A DNA stretch of 36,121 nucleotides from an uncultured Gammaproteobacteria bacterium (GTDB lineage Bacteria; Pseudomonadota; Gammaproteobacteria; Nitrosococcales; Methylophagaceae): positions 1 through 36,121 of the forward strand of contig CAJQOM010000040.1 in NCBI GenBank assembly GCA_905479985.1, given 5' to 3'. A model generated the notes under the pieces. That model saw only the letters and a list, made by a program, of their open reading frames with translations. It did not search any database and was not told where the DNA came from. Of this stretch, positions 23,142 through 32,821 are shown in pieces. How positions within the stretch are numbered: the stretch's first letter is position 1; each line of letters starts with the position of its first letter. Position numbers and translations under genes: made by a program.

Positions 23142-23597
23142 GTTAGGTTATTTAACTTCAGGAAGAAAGTACCTCAATAATTGGACGCCTCCATACATTG
23201 TGCCTAGGGCCAGAATCGAACCGACACAGCCGAGAAATCGAGGGGTTTTAAGTTGCTAGAGTAATCTTACGATCTTTGATAGTTAATTTCTTACAACGTT
23301 TGTCAATGTTATAAGCTGTTTCAAACAACCATAAATAATGGTGTAGGCAGTACAAATACGGAACAGGTTTTATATGGAGATTCATAGGGTCTGATTCTCG
23401 GACAAAGAGAGCATGAGTTCATTCGACATAATCTACCCTATTGTTTTCACGACGATGCATAACAGATCTACTTAAACTCACGCACATCACTTCCTAGTCA
23501 CTACGAATTAAACGTTACTACTTTCCGAATCTCATATTGAAAGGTAGAAATGCCATGACCTTGAGCTTCATTACAGTCCACATTAGAAGTTATATAC
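23142..23597. other. Gene-free junction between IS30 and the cobalamin operon
   Basis: These 456 bases contain no credible coding sequence. The tRNA-Leu-like fragment at 23199-23254 is the only recognisable element. The remainder, downstream of cobO on the minus strand, has no clear intrinsic terminator and may be decayed remains of an integrated element. Confidence 0.5.
23199..23254 (-). pseudogene. tRNA-Leu-like 3' fragment (anticodon loop to acceptor)
   Basis: Read on the minus strand, this runs from an anticodon loop CTTAAAA (UAA anticodon). A class-II variable arm (CTCGATTTCTCGG) follows, then a T arm GTCGG-TTCGATT-CTGGC that pairs with G-U wobbles, and an acceptor 3' strand ending GGCACA. 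The 5' half (acceptor and D arm) is absent, as in a remnant or attachment site left by an element that integrated into a tRNA-Leu gene. It is not a functional tRNA. Confidence 0.55.
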
Positions 23598-24206
23598 TTA
23601 TAATTCGATTCCTTTTTGAGCTTTAATTCCTGCTCGAAAAGCATGCTTAACATCATCAATTCGACTGACTGTATCCGCTTCTTCAATAATGGCATCGGGA
23701 GCACCACGGCCCGTGATAATGACATGCTGCATGTCAGGTCGTGCAGCAAGGTCGGTAATGACGGTATTAATATCAAGGTACTTCATTTTAAGCACTATAT
23801 TGAGTTCATCAAATAGCACCACATCAATAGTAGGATCGGATAATAGTTTCTTACAGACTTCCCAGCCTTCTTTTGCTGATGCTATATCTTGTTCTAAATT
23901 CTGAGTATCCCAAGTAAAACCATCGCCCATCACATGATAGTCCACTTCATTTGGAAAGCGACGGTAAAAGGTTTCTTCGCCAGTACTATATGCACCTTTA
24001 ATAAATTGTACAATACCTACTCGCATATTATGGCCTAAGGCGCGAGCAATCATGCCAAAACCTGAGGAACTTTTACCCTTACCATTACCGGTAATGACGA
24101 GGAGCAAACCCTTATCGATATTTGCTTGCTTTATTTTGTCGTCAACGACTGTCTTGTGGCGTTTCATACGCTTTTCATGACGTTGTGCTTTGTCTAAATC
24201 GGCCAT
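23598..24206 (-). CDS. cobO: Cob(I)yrinic acid a,c-diamide adenosyltransferase
   Basis: A 202-residue CobO/BtuR-family (CobA-type) ATP:corrinoid adenosyltransferase. The N-terminal basic helix is AQRHEKRMKRHKTVVDDK, and the modified P-loop is ITGNGKGKSSSGFG (about 38-51). VGIVQFIKGAY, VVLFDELNIVLKM and HVIITGRGAPD follow. It adds the 5'-deoxyadenosyl group to reduced cobalt in the cytoplasm. It is the last gene of the minus-strand operon, 18 bases after cobS. All motifs are intact and the length is typical. Confidence 0.97.
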   Translation of the reverse strand: MADLDKAQRHEKRMKRHKTVVDDKIKQANIDKGLLLVITGNGKGKSSSGFGMIARALGHNMRVGIVQFIKGAYSTGEETFYRRFPNEVDYHVMGDGFTWDTQNLEQDIASAKEGWEVCKKLLSDPTIDVVLFDELNIVLKMKYLDINTVITDLAARPDMQHVIITGRGAPDAIIEEADTVSRIDDVKHAFRAGIKAQKGIEL

Positions 24207-24224
24207 AATTCAAAAAACCTTTAT

Positions 24225-24959
24225 TTAAATAATAACAAAGCTTATTAAGCTTATTGTTTCGAGTATCTCAAGCATTGCTCCTGCTGTGTCACCTGTAGTG
24301 CCATCTAAGCGTTTTATCATGTAATAACGTAACACGAGCAAGGCCATGAGAAACACTGCTAACGCTATAAAATTAATGAGAATTAAGGCAAGAAAACTAG
24401 TAAGAGAAAGCATAATACGTAAAGGTTGGTGGGGAAGGTTGCCCACTAATGTTGAGCCTAGTCCTCCATGACGAACATAGGGTGTGCTGAGTAATAACAT
24501 GGGTAATGCCATTCGGGCTAAAACAACAGTGGCTACAATACTTAACCATTGTTGCTGTTGAATAAGTTCGGCCAACATAACAAACTTAATCAATAGAACC
24601 ATTAACAAGATAACAACGGCTATCGGACCACTAGCAGGATCTTTCATGATTCGTAGTGTTTTTTCTTTATCGCCTAAACCTCCTAACCACGCATCGGCAC
24701 TATCGGCTAGTCCATCTAGGTGTAGGCCGCCTGTTAAGGCAATCCATATACTTAGGGTTAAAACTGCACTGACCAACGGAGACTGTGAATTTAATAGGTA
24801 AATACACAACAGCATTATTCCACCAATGATAATGCCGACAAGTGGGTAGTAAACTATAGAGTAGCCTATATTCTTGGGCTTAACAGGTTCCAGAAGACGT
24901 ACCGGAATAGTAGTAAGAAATTGTAAGGCGATAAGAAAAGATTGCCATTGATTAGTCAT
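24225..24959 (-). CDS. cobS: Adenosylcobinamide-GDP ribazoletransferase (cobalamin synthase)
   Basis: A 244-residue integral membrane protein of the CobS family, with six or so hydrophobic helices. The signatures are LQFLTTIPV, GGLHLDGLADSADAWLGG with the acidic metal and substrate residues, and DPASGPIAV. It joins adenosylcobinamide-GDP to alpha-ribazole(-phosphate) in the inner membrane. Its start overlaps the cobT stop by 4 bases, so translation is coupled. The length is close to the family norm. Confidence 0.97.
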   Translation of the reverse strand: MTNQWQSFLIALQFLTTIPVRLLEPVKPKNIGYSIVYYPLVGIIIGGIMLLCIYLLNSQSPLVSAVLTLSIWIALTGGLHLDGLADSADAWLGGLGDKEKTLRIMKDPASGPIAVVILLMVLLIKFVMLAELIQQQQWLSIVATVVLARMALPMLLLSTPYVRHGGLGSTLVGNLPHQPLRIMLSLTSFLALILINFIALAVFLMALLVLRYYMIKRLDGTTGDTAGAMLEILETISLISFVII

Positions 24960-26014
24960 TGTTCTGAAACCGAGGCTTGGGCAAAGGTTGCCATATTATT
25001 ATGTAGGGAACAGCTTAAGCGAATTAAAGGTAAGGCAATAGCTGCACCGCTAGCTTCACCCAATCTCATGCCAAGATCTAATAATGCAGAGGCATCTAAT
25101 TCAGCCAATATTTTTTGGTGACCCGGTTCGGCAGAGCAGTGACTGAATAAAAACCATTGTTGGGCATCAGGGCAGAGTCGTTGTGCTAATAAGGCGGCAA
25201 CGGAACAGATAAACCCATCGATTAACACCGGTAAGCCGACTTTGGCACAGTGAAGATAAGCGCCTGTAAGCGCGGCTATTTCAAAGCCACCTAGGTGGTG
25301 CAATATGCTTAGAGGAGAGCTCAATTGATCTTGGTGGGTATTTAAGGCTTGTTGGATAATATCTGCTTTTCGTTTAACACTGTGGGGCTCAAGCCCTGTT
25401 CCCGGCCCAACAAAGTGTTGAGCATCACGATTGAGGAGGGCGCAGGCAATAGCGGTGGCAGAACTAGTATTGCCTATGCCCATTTCTCCACCAATAAATA
25501 ATTGTGTTCCTGATTTGAATATACGGTTGATATGTTCTCGGCCAACTAGCATGGCTTGTTGGCATTGCTGTTCACTCATGGCCACTAATTTACTGAAATT
25601 GCTAGTGCCTGATGCGATACGTGAATCTTCTACATTATCAAGGGCTTCAAGTTGGCTTACGGTTCCCATATTAATAACTGATAATTGGGCGTTATTCTCT
25701 TTAGCTAATACACTAATAGCGGCACCACCGCGTGAGAAGTTACGAATCATTTCTGCTGTCACTGCTTGAGGGAAGGCTGAAACACCTTCTTCTACTATGC
25801 CATGATCTGCAGCAAATACGGTGATGTGAACCTTATCTATATTGGGTCGAACACTTGATTGTAAGCCGGCTAATTGAATGGCAATGGTTTCAAGTTGGCC
25901 TAATGAACCGGTAGGTTTGGTTAGTTGCTGCTGGCGTTCAAGGGCTGCTTGCTGAGTAAGTTGATTAACTTCCTTAACGGGTGATTCAAGCCATAGATTA
26001 AAATCAGGCATCAA
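24956..26014 (-). CDS. cobT: Nicotinate-nucleotide:DMB phosphoribosyltransferase
   Basis: A 352-residue CobT. It activates 5,6-dimethylbenzimidazole to alpha-ribazole phosphate. Seen are RQQQLTKPTGSLGQLE near the start, VFAADHGIVEEGVS, FSRGGAAISVL, the nucleotide site GGEMGIGNTSSATA, and the catalytic Glu320 in MRLGEASGAA. Its start overlaps the cobU stop by 11 bases, and its end overlaps cobS by 4. With bluB in the same operon, DMB is the expected lower ligand. Confidence 0.97.
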   Translation of the reverse strand: MMPDFNLWLESPVKEVNQLTQQAALERQQQLTKPTGSLGQLETIAIQLAGLQSSVRPNIDKVHITVFAADHGIVEEGVSAFPQAVTAEMIRNFSRGGAAISVLAKENNAQLSVINMGTVSQLEALDNVEDSRIASGTSNFSKLVAMSEQQCQQAMLVGREHINRIFKSGTQLFIGGEMGIGNTSSATAIACALLNRDAQHFVGPGTGLEPHSVKRKADIIQQALNTHQDQLSSPLSILHHLGGFEIAALTGAYLHCAKVGLPVLIDGFICSVAALLAQRLCPDAQQWFLFSHCSAEPGHQKILAELDASALLDLGMRLGEASGAAIALPLIRLSCSLHNNMATFAQASVSEQ

Positions 26015-26531
26015 TGTGTCCTTTTAAAATATGCGGTAGCCCAGCAACGGTAAGCCCAACATTATTGCACTGTTGGGCGATACGTTGATGCAATACACCG
26101 ACTTCATCACAGTAACGTCGCGTCAACTCGCCTAAAGGTGTGATGCCCATATTGGTTTCATTACTGACCATAATCAGATTGCCAGCTAAGTCTTTTATGC
26201 TTGTTATGAGCGCATCAATCTCGGCATTCAATAGGACATCATCATCTTTCATCAATAAGTTGGTTAACCAAAGTGTTAAACAGTCAACAAGAACACACTG
26301 GTCAGCACTGCAATACTGTTGTATTGCTGCTGCTAAATGGATTGGCGTTTCAATAGTCTGCCAGTCTGATGGTCGGCGCTGTTGATGGTGATCGATACGC
26401 CGTTGCATTTCATCGTCATCGGCTGAGGCAGTAGCAATGTAAATAACATTAAGTTTTGTATTTGAGGCTAACTGCTCAGCCAAAACACTTTTACCTGACT
26501 TTATACCACCTAAAATTAGTGTTGAGCTCAT
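26004..26531 (-). CDS. cobU: Adenosylcobinamide kinase / guanylyltransferase
   Basis: A 175-residue bifunctional CobU that phosphorylates adenosylcobinamide and then transfers GMP. The P-loop is GGIKSGKS (about 8-15). [14 protein letters not shown] carries the guanylylated-His region, with [12 protein letters not shown] and [19 protein letters not shown] downstream. Its length and motifs are typical. It overlaps cobQ by 4 bases and cobT by 11, indicating coupled translation. Confidence 0.96.
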   Translation of the reverse strand: MSSTLILGGIKSGKSVLAEQLASNTKLNVIYIATASADDDEMQRRIDHHQQRRPSDWQTIETPIHLAAAIQQYCSADQCVLVDCLTLWLTNLLMKDDDVLLNAEIDALITSIKDLAGNLIMVSNETNMGITPLGELTRRYCDEVGVLHQRIAQQCNNVGLTVAGLPHILKGHIDA

Positions 26532-27994
26532 AATGTTTTTTCCGATAAATTCAATAATTTGGCTAAATAGTCAGTGTCTATATGTTGATCAATCATATCT
26601 GCTAAACGGTCTATATCAGCTTCGCGTAGGGCATGATAGTCAATGGGGATGAACTCTTTTAATCCTGCCCATATGAGTAGGGCTGTACATGCTTCACTAT
26701 GTTCAAATAACCCGTGGATATATGTACCCAAGATTTGATTATCATCACTAATTGCACCTTCATTACGATTGTCAAATTGGCAGACGGGGCTTTTAAGTGC
26801 TTCGCCTTTGGTAATGCCCGCATGAATCTCATAACCTTCGACACAGGCATTATCTATATGTAAATGGCCCTTAACATTACGTAATTGCTTCGCTGGTTTT
26901 AAGGTGGTGATAAGGTCTAATAATTTTAGCCCTTCAATCTGACTTGCTGGACCTTCAATGGCATCAGGGTCATGAATTTTTTGGCCTAACATTTGATAGC
27001 CACCGCAGAGGCCTATTACTTTTCCGCCATAACGCAGGTGTTTATTGATTGCCTGTTGCCAACCGTTATCGAGCAACATTTGTAAATCATCCCTGACATT
27101 TTTAGATCCGGGTAATATGATTAAATCTGCATCAGGAATATCGTCTTGCAGGCTAATAAACTGTAAATCAATGTCTGGATGTAGACGTAGAGGATCAAAG
27201 TCGGTGTGATTACTGATGCGAGGATAAACCGGTACTATGACTTTAAAACTAGCCTGTTGGTTAACTTGCTGGGTATTGATGGCATCTTCGGCTTCAAGAT
27301 GAAAATCTTGTAAGTAAGGCAGGACCCCCAATACGGGCTTGCCAGTTTTATTCTCCAACCATTCTAAACCTGACTCTAATAAGGCAATATCACCACGAAA
27401 ACGGTTAATGATAAAGCCTTTAACACGCTCTTGTTCACTGGCTGATAAAAGTTCTAGTGTGCCAACGAGTTGAGCAAAAACACCACCACGTTCAATATCA
27501 GCTACCAAGATAACAGGACAGTCAACTACTTCGGCAAAGCCCATATTGGCAATATCATTTTCACGAAGATTGATTTCAGCCGGAGAACCTGCACCTTCTA
27601 CCATGACAAATTGATATTGTTGACTCAGTCGTTGGTGTGATTCTAATACGGCAGCCATCGCTGTCTTTTTATAGTGATGGTAGTCTTGGGCTTCCATATT
27701 GCTAAGTGCGTGACCATGAATAATCACTTGGGCACCAGTATTGCTATTAGGTTTTAGTAATACCGGATTCATATCAGTGTGAGGAGTGAGCATACAGGCT
27801 TGTGCTTGCACTGCTTGGGCACGACCAATTTCACCGCCATCAACCGTTACCGCACTATTTAAGGCCATATTTTGTGGTTTAAAAGGCGCTACAGAGTGAT
27901 TTTTCTGTTGTAGCCAACGACATAGCGCAGTAACGACGGTGCTTTTGCCCGCATCAGAACTAGTGCCTTGAATCATTAAGCTTACTGCGGTCAT
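26528..27994 (-). CDS. cobQ: Cobyric acid synthase
   Basis: A 488-residue glutamine amidotransferase that amidates four side chains of adenosylcobyrinic acid diamide. The N-terminal dethiobiotin-synthetase-like ATPase domain has [25 protein letters not shown] and [14 protein letters not shown]. The C-terminal GATase domain has nucleophile Cys in [12 protein letters not shown] and His in [10 protein letters not shown]. The start at 27994 is chosen because it gives a 4-base ATGA overlap with the cobD stop; the frame is open 14 codons further upstream. Confidence 0.97.
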   Translation of the reverse strand: MTAVSLMIQGTSSDAGKSTVVTALCRWLQQKNHSVAPFKPQNMALNSAVTVDGGEIGRAQAVQAQACMLTPHTDMNPVLLKPNSNTGAQVIIHGHALSNMEAQDYHHYKKTAMAAVLESHQRLSQQYQFVMVEGAGSPAEINLRENDIANMGFAEVVDCPVILVADIERGGVFAQLVGTLELLSASEQERVKGFIINRFRGDIALLESGLEWLENKTGKPVLGVLPYLQDFHLEAEDAINTQQVNQQASFKVIVPVYPRISNHTDFDPLRLHPDIDLQFISLQDDIPDADLIILPGSKNVRDDLQMLLDNGWQQAINKHLRYGGKVIGLCGGYQMLGQKIHDPDAIEGPASQIEGLKLLDLITTLKPAKQLRNVKGHLHIDNACVEGYEIHAGITKGEALKSPVCQFDNRNEGAISDDNQILGTYIHGLFEHSEACTALLIWAGLKEFIPIDYHALREADIDRLADMIDQHIDTDYLAKLLNLSEKTL

Positions 27995-28980
27995 ATTACT
28001 GTTAATCCTTGTATGGCGGTACTCAGTCGTTGCCAATCATCTTCTGTTTTAGCTAAGCCGAAGCGTAGGCTTTGTGGTTGGTCAAATAAGCGAGTATAAA
28101 TGCCTTGTTGTGCTAGTTGATGGTGTATCTGTTCAGCCTGTGATGTCTTTGCCCATTGAAATAAAGCACAGCCACCGAGTTCGGTTAATTCATTATCTCG
28201 CAGTAAGCTAATAAGCCGTTGGCCATCGTTTTGTAAAGAGTGGCGGCACTGTTGTTGCCAAGCTGTATCCGCTAGGGCTAATTGGGTAATATATCTTGAT
28301 GCACTGGCAATTGGCCATGGGCCTAAACGTTCAGCAAGTATGTTTAATAAGCTTTCTTGTGCTAATACGAAACCTGTACGTAAGCCTGCCAAGCCAAAAA
28401 ACTTGCCAATAGAACGCAGTACGATTAACCCCGTTAGAGGACAATATGGGCTTAAGCTGTTTTCTGGCGTCACATCAATAAAGGCTTCATCAATTATCAA
28501 CCAGCCACCATGTTGTGCTAGTTGTTGATGCCACTCGCGCAGTTGTTTTGTGTTGAAATAACGTCCTGTTGGATTGTTCGGGTTGATAATGATGAGTACA
28601 TCAAGTGTGGCTAATTGATTATCAATGTCAGCAACATTGAGGCTGATAATCTCGTGTCCGGCTTGCTTCCATGCGTGTTGGTGTTCTGAGTAAGCAGGAG
28701 ATAATACGCCAACACGGCTATGCTCTCGACAATAGGGTAAGGTTTGAATCGCTGCCTGAGAACCTGAAACGGCTAACAATGAGTCACATTGATAATAGTG
28801 TTGGGCAGTGTGGCGTAGGCTGTCATCATTTTGTGGTAAATCTGACCAAAGCGAAGCTGGTAAGTTGTCAGGAACTGGCCAGCCATTAGGATTAATACCG
28901 GTAGAGAGATCTAACCAGTTCTCAAGAGGAATGTCATAACGTCGTGCCGCTGAATTCAACTTGCCACCATGTTCAAGCAT
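27991..28980 (-). CDS. cobD: Threonine-phosphate decarboxylase (CobD/CobC-type)
   Basis: A 329-residue PLP-dependent aminotransferase-fold enzyme. It supplies (R)-1-amino-2-propanol O-phosphate for the nucleotide loop. The N-terminal hallmark is [15 protein letters not shown], followed by [35 protein letters not shown] and PLP Lys193 in [13 protein letters not shown]. It is also called cobC in the Pseudomonas denitrificans nomenclature. It overlaps cbiB by 8 bases upstream and cobQ by 4 downstream. Confidence 0.95.
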   Translation of the reverse strand: MLEHGGKLNSAARRYDIPLENWLDLSTGINPNGWPVPDNLPASLWSDLPQNDDSLRHTAQHYYQCDSLLAVSGSQAAIQTLPYCREHSRVGVLSPAYSEHQHAWKQAGHEIISLNVADIDNQLATLDVLIIINPNNPTGRYFNTKQLREWHQQLAQHGGWLIIDEAFIDVTPENSLSPYCPLTGLIVLRSIGKFFGLAGLRTGFVLAQESLLNILAERLGPWPIASASRYITQLALADTAWQQQCRHSLQNDGQRLISLLRDNELTELGGCALFQWAKTSQAEQIHHQLAQQGIYTRLFDQPQSLRFGLAKTEDDWQRLSTAIQGLTVI

Positions 28981-29887
28981 AACTAAGCCCAGTGAGTAGC
29001 ACTAAAATCACTAACCAAAGCCAGACACTATGGCGCACTAAGCGTAATGCCCGTGTTATATCAGCTGCTTTTGGCTCTTGACCGGATCCTAAGGTAATGC
29101 GTTGCTGCCAGTGACCATCATATTGAGCTGGACCACCGAGGGTAATGTTTAATGCACCAGCACCGGATGCCATAACAGGGCCTGCATTGGGACTATCCCA
29201 CTGTTTAGCTTGCTGTTGCCATGCGTGCAAAGCGGTATTTGTCTTTCCTATTAAGGCATAAGTCAGAGCGGTAAGTCGCGCGGGGATATAATTTAATACA
29301 TCATCTAGTCTTGCTGCAAAACGCCCGAAATAAAGGTATTGTTGATTACGATAACCCCACATGGCATCTAGCGTATTAGATAAACGATAAAAAATGACCG
29401 CAGGGACGCCGCCGATTAAGAACCAGAATAGGGCAGAAAAAACACTGTCAGCACCATTTTCTAATACTGATTCTATGGCAGCACGAGGAATATGTAAGGT
29501 AGCAGGATCACGGCTAACAATTCGACTTGTATGATAACGTGCTTGTTGAATATCGCCAGATTCTAGAGATGAAGCAATAGGCTGTGCATGGTCGTGTAGG
29601 CTTTTGTGACCGATACATAGGGTTAACATGACCACTGCGAAAATGTTATTAATAATATCAATTTCAGCAATGTAATAGCAGACAGTGCTAATGGGTAGTA
29701 ATAATGCCATGACAGCTATAAAACCAGAGATTATTTGTTGTTTAGGTGATGATTTTTGCTGGTGAAACAACTGTTCTGTACGATTGGCCAAGTGACCAAA
29801 ACCAACCAAAGGATGCCAACGTTTTGGTTCACCGACAAGCCAATCGATAACTAAGGCTATAAAAATTATCAAGGTGCTTATAAGCAT
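28973..29887 (-). CDS. cbiB: Adenosylcobinamide-phosphate synthase
   Basis: A 304-residue membrane protein of the CbiB/CobD family, which attaches aminopropanol phosphate to adenosylcobyric acid. Motifs are DWLVGEPKRWHPLVGFG near the N terminus, IVSRDPATLHIPRAAIESVLEN, YRLSNTLDAMWGYR, and GPVMASGAGALNITLGGPA. Several hydrophobic helices place it in the inner membrane. Its ATG shares one base with the bluB stop (TGATG). Length and motifs are normal. Confidence 0.96.
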   Translation of the reverse strand: MLISTLIIFIALVIDWLVGEPKRWHPLVGFGHLANRTEQLFHQQKSSPKQQIISGFIAVMALLLPISTVCYYIAEIDIINNIFAVVMLTLCIGHKSLHDHAQPIASSLESGDIQQARYHTSRIVSRDPATLHIPRAAIESVLENGADSVFSALFWFLIGGVPAVIFYRLSNTLDAMWGYRNQQYLYFGRFAARLDDVLNYIPARLTALTYALIGKTNTALHAWQQQAKQWDSPNAGPVMASGAGALNITLGGPAQYDGHWQQRITLGSGQEPKAADITRALRLVRHSVWLWLVILVLLTGLSYA

Positions 29888-30546
29888 CAGGCTTTATCAC
29901 TTGGCCAGCTATTTTCAAATAACACGTCGCTGATTGGACAGCCATGACGCCAATTTTCCAGCTCTAACATCGGTGCAGAATAAAATTCATCCACATGACC
30001 TAAGCATAAGATAGCAACGGCTTGTGCACCTACTGGGATATTTAATATTTCGGCAAGATCACTTGGTTCAAATAAGGATACCCAGCCCATACCTATTCCC
30101 TCAGATCGAGCTGCTAACCACATATTTTGAATCGCACAGGAGACAGAAGCTAGATCCATTTCTGGCATGGTACGGCGACCGAATACATGCTGTTCACGTT
30201 GGTCCATTAGGGCCATTATCAATAACTCACCACATTGACTAATGCCTTCAACTTTTAACTTCATAAACTTTTGTTGGCGATCAGCTAAGGCTTCAGCCGT
30301 TATGAGACGCTCTTTATTGACGACGTTTTTGATTGCCATTCTTACCGATTGATCAGTAATGCGAATAATCCGCCAAGGTTGTATCAAACCTACGCTCGGA
30401 GCCTGATGAGCTGCAATTAAAATGCGGTTGAAGATGTCTTTATCGATTGGTTCTGAGGTGAAATGACGCATATCGCGTCGTTCCTTTATCGCTCGATAAA
30501 CGGCATTTCGTTCCGCTTCACTAAAGGCATGTTTATTATTTTTCAT
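29887..30546 (-). CDS. bluB: 5,6-dimethylbenzimidazole synthase
   Basis: A 219-residue flavin-destructase of the nitroreductase fold that makes DMB from reduced FMN and oxygen. Seen are IKERRDMRHF with the key Asp25, APSVGLIQPWR, and GIGMGWVSLFEP with the Ser that distinguishes BluB, then AVAILCLGHV. Its presence implies aerobic production of true B12 rather than pseudocobalamin. It overlaps cobB by 4 bases and cbiB by 1. Confidence 0.95.
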   Translation of the reverse strand: MKNNKHAFSEAERNAVYRAIKERRDMRHFTSEPIDKDIFNRILIAAHQAPSVGLIQPWRIIRITDQSVRMAIKNVVNKERLITAEALADRQQKFMKLKVEGISQCGELLIMALMDQREQHVFGRRTMPEMDLASVSCAIQNMWLAARSEGIGMGWVSLFEPSDLAEILNIPVGAQAVAILCLGHVDEFYSAPMLELENWRHGCPISDVLFENSWPSDKA

Positions 30547-31835
30547 GGTAAAAACAATTCTGCAACGGCAGTAGGGTTAGATGGAAAATAAAAATGAATA
30601 TATGACGCAGTTAAACGTCGTTGTTGATAGACCGCTTCATTACACTGCTTGCCATTTGGATCGGTGGCATGTGCAATAGGATTCATGTCGGTGGTAAATA
30701 GTGAGTGGTGATAAGTATGGCCGCGCAAGGACTGACCGTTTAAGCTGACTTGTTGCAATGACATCGCAGTGAAACGTGATTGTAATACCGCATGACCCTT
30801 TAATAACGACACCATTGGGGCATGATTATTTTCTTTATCAGTTAATGATTCAGTTAAATAAAGCATGCCTCCACACTCAGCCACAATGGGTTTATCAGCG
30901 TAATAATGTGAACTGATGGCAGCAGACATCGCTGTGTTGTTAGCTAAAGTTTGAAGGTGTAATTCAGGATAGCCACCCGGCAAGTAAATGCAATTGCACT
31001 CAGGAAGCTCCTGGGAATGTAGTGGTGAAAAGAACGCTAGCTCTGCCCCCATAGTTGTCAATAGATCAAGATTAGCTTGATAGATAAAAGAGAAAGCGGC
31101 ATCACGTGCAACAGCAACACGAACCCCTGTTAATGATCGCTCAGGAGATATTATTGGTTCAACTGGAAAGTGAGTTGATGGTAATACAACATCATTGTTT
31201 ATATTTAATTGCTCAGCGAGGTGCATCAGCCGTTGCTCTAAATCAGCTATTTCTTCTGCTTGCACCAAACCAAGGTGACGACTAGGTAGGCTGCCTTTTC
31301 TTTGGCGGGTTAAGGCTGCATAACAGGGTAAATCTTCTGGCAATGAATCAATCAACATATCATGATGACGCTCACTGCCAATTCTGTTGGCAATAACTGC
31401 GGCCACTTTAATATCTTGTCGATAATGAGCAAGACCGTAGGCCAAAGCGCCAAAGGTTTGTGCCATTGCTGAACCATCGATAACAGCAAGTATTGGAATA
31501 CCTAAACGAGCCGCTAAGTCAGCGGTTGAAGGCTCACCATCGAATAAGCCCATAACACCTTCAATCAGAATAATATCGGCGCAAGCTGCGGCCTCTGCTA
31601 ATAGTTGGCGACACGACTGTTCTCCGCCCATCCACAAATCGAGTTGATAAACAACATTGCCTGAGGCTTGCTGCAAAATCATTGGATCAAGAAAATCAGG
31701 CCCTGCTTTAAAGACGCGAACCTGTTTTCCCTGTTGCTTATAGTAGCAAGCTAATGCAGCGGTTATCGTTGTTTTACCTTGTCCCGAAGCGGGTGCCGCA
31801 ATAACCAGTGCGTTGCACTGATGAACTTGGTTCAA
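30543..31835 (-). CDS. cobB: Cobyrinate / hydrogenobyrinate a,c-diamide synthase
   Basis: A 430-residue two-domain enzyme (CbiA/CobB). The N-terminal ATPase has APASGQGKTTITAAL, VFKAGPDFLDPMI and LIEGVMGLFDG. The C-terminal type I-like GATase has IYLPGGYPELH, Cys in VAECGGMLYL, and ASYIHFYFPSNP. It makes the a- and c-amides of the corrin. The name cobB or cbiA depends on whether the pathway is aerobic or anaerobic, which cannot be decided because ring-assembly genes are outside the window. It overlaps the ECF-S-like gene by 4 bases. Confidence 0.94.
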   Translation of the reverse strand: MNQVHQCNALVIAAPASGQGKTTITAALACYYKQQGKQVRVFKAGPDFLDPMILQQASGNVVYQLDLWMGGEQSCRQLLAEAAACADIILIEGVMGLFDGEPSTADLAARLGIPILAVIDGSAMAQTFGALAYGLAHYRQDIKVAAVIANRIGSERHHDMLIDSLPEDLPCYAALTRQRKGSLPSRHLGLVQAEEIADLEQRLMHLAEQLNINNDVVLPSTHFPVEPIISPERSLTGVRVAVARDAAFSFIYQANLDLLTTMGAELAFFSPLHSQELPECNCIYLPGGYPELHLQTLANNTAMSAAISSHYYADKPIVAECGGMLYLTESLTDKENNHAPMVSLLKGHAVLQSRFTAMSLQQVSLNGQSLRGHTYHHSLFTTDMNPIAHATDPNGKQCNEAVYQQRRLTASYIHFYFPSNPTAVAELFLP

Positions 31836-32410
31836 GAGTTATGTTCTTCTTGTTGTGATGTTGAATCAGCAATTAATATGAAACATATATGGCAGAAAGC
31901 AGTAATAGAAAGGTAGAAAACCAGACTACTTATTTGAGATGGGTAATAAGTGATAAGACGTTGGCTTAACTCGACAAAAGTAGTGTCGGCAAAACGACCA
32001 GAAAAGAAATAAAATCCGCCGCTTGAAATAATTTGGCTTACAACGCTAGCTACAAAAACACTTAAACTTAAAGGTAATAATGTAGACCATGAAAATTGAT
32101 ACTGTTTTGCATACCAATGACCCGCTAACCAAAGTGTGCCATAGGCTGGAATGAGTAATGCGTAAGCAGGTGAGATACAAAAACTGCTTACGCCGCCCGA
32201 TGTAATTGCAACATAATCTAATATGCCGGCTACGGCTAATAGGCCAGGAAAAAACCATTTACTGGAAATATATAAACCCGCTAAAAAGAAAACAGCCCAA
32301 GAAGCACTAGGAAGGTGGCTAATGGATGCAAAGTGATGACCACGAGTGATAACCATTAGAACAATTAAAAGTAAGCCAATAATGACTTGCTGAAGACGTG
32401 ACAAAGACAT
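31832..32410 (-). CDS. Membrane protein, ECF S-component-like, B12-linked
   Basis: A 192-residue protein with about five or six hydrophobic helices (VIIGLLLIVLMVITRGHHF, WAVFFLAGLYI, WFFPGLLAVAGILDYVAI, LLPLSLSVFVASVVSQII, LVFYLSITAFCHICFILI). It is the first gene after the B12 riboswitch and overlaps cobB by 4 bases, so it is under B12 control. The size and layout resemble substrate-binding S components of ECF transporters, or the optional BtuN-type protein sometimes listed in B12 loci. No ECF ATPase is nearby. ATG 32410 is chosen because GGAGAG lies 6-7 bases upstream; the frame extends further into the riboswitch. Transport of B12, cobalt or a precursor is only inferred. Confidence 0.7.
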   Translation of the reverse strand: MSLSRLQQVIIGLLLIVLMVITRGHHFASISHLPSASWAVFFLAGLYISSKWFFPGLLAVAGILDYVAITSGGVSSFCISPAYALLIPAYGTLWLAGHWYAKQYQFSWSTLLPLSLSVFVASVVSQIISSGGFYFFSGRFADTTFVELSQRLITYYPSQISSLVFYLSITAFCHICFILIADSTSQQEEHNS

Positions 32411-32420
32411 AAAGCTCTCC

Positions 32421-32440
32421 AGTGTGCCGACCCGCACACG
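32421..32440 (-). promoter_or_regulatory. Hairpin between riboswitch and first operon start
   Basis: On the minus strand GTGTGC and GCACAC form a 6-bp stem around GGGTCG, immediately before the GGAGAG ribosome site of the gene starting at 32410. It has no T-run, so it is more likely part of a translational expression platform for the upstream B12 riboswitch than a terminator. Confidence 0.45.
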
Positions 32441-32483
32441 ATATTTGAGTGAAAAAGTACGATATAAGCTATACCGTAAGTAC

Positions 32484-32617
32484 TTCAGGGAGGTATTCGG
32501 ACTTTTGAACAAAGCTAATGTTCATTTACCGTTGCGGGGGCAGTGTTGGGATTGTATTTAATAACGCACCAACTTCCCGTTTACTCATCAGCATGACACT
32601 GACGACACCTAAAGAAC
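32484..32617 (-). ncRNA. Cobalamin riboswitch controlling the cob operon
   Basis: The minus strand contains the B12 box variant AAGTCCGAATACCTCCCTGA (about 32486-32505). Upstream is the conserved core GGGAAGTTGGTG followed by ACTGCCCCCGCAACGGTA, the hallmark of cobalamin aptamers. It lies about 75 bases before the start of the first operon gene. Adenosylcobalamin or B12 binding should reduce expression of the operon. Confidence 0.93.
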
Positions 32618-32821
32618 CCGCAAGCTTAATTATTTCCTAGCTTCGTTGTCAATTACCGCCTACTTTGTTGTAGGCGTTTATCAGAATATTATTAACAAAC
32701 GCTAAACCTAGCCTTATTGGCAAGCTATCACGAATCTAACGTGAGCAATGAGGCTGTAAAGTGGTGCGTAAAAAGTTAATTATGACCTTGACTAAAACGA
32801 TCAAGGCATCTACGATTTGCG
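32618..32821. promoter_or_regulatory. Divergent promoter region between two riboswitches
   Basis: These 204 bases separate the two B12 riboswitches and must contain both start sites. A 7-bp hairpin CGCCTAC-TTTGTT-GTAGGCG lies at 32657-32676; a similar CCTAC/GTAGG hairpin occurs upstream of cobC (35637-35657). No gene is seen. Confidence 0.5.

Noticed and set aside
23071-23259. 62-codon plus-strand frame across the IS30 right end
   Set aside because: It is the wrong frame of the transposase C terminus continuing into the flanking repeat and tRNA fragment; no independent coding signal.
23501-23776. Minus-strand frame overlapping the end of cobO
   Set aside because: It overlaps cobO in another frame on the same strand, and cobO is certain; no protein-like features.
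32411-32512. N-terminal extension of the S-component-like gene
   Set aside because: The extension overlaps the B12 box of the riboswitch; ATG 32410 has GGAGAG just upstream.
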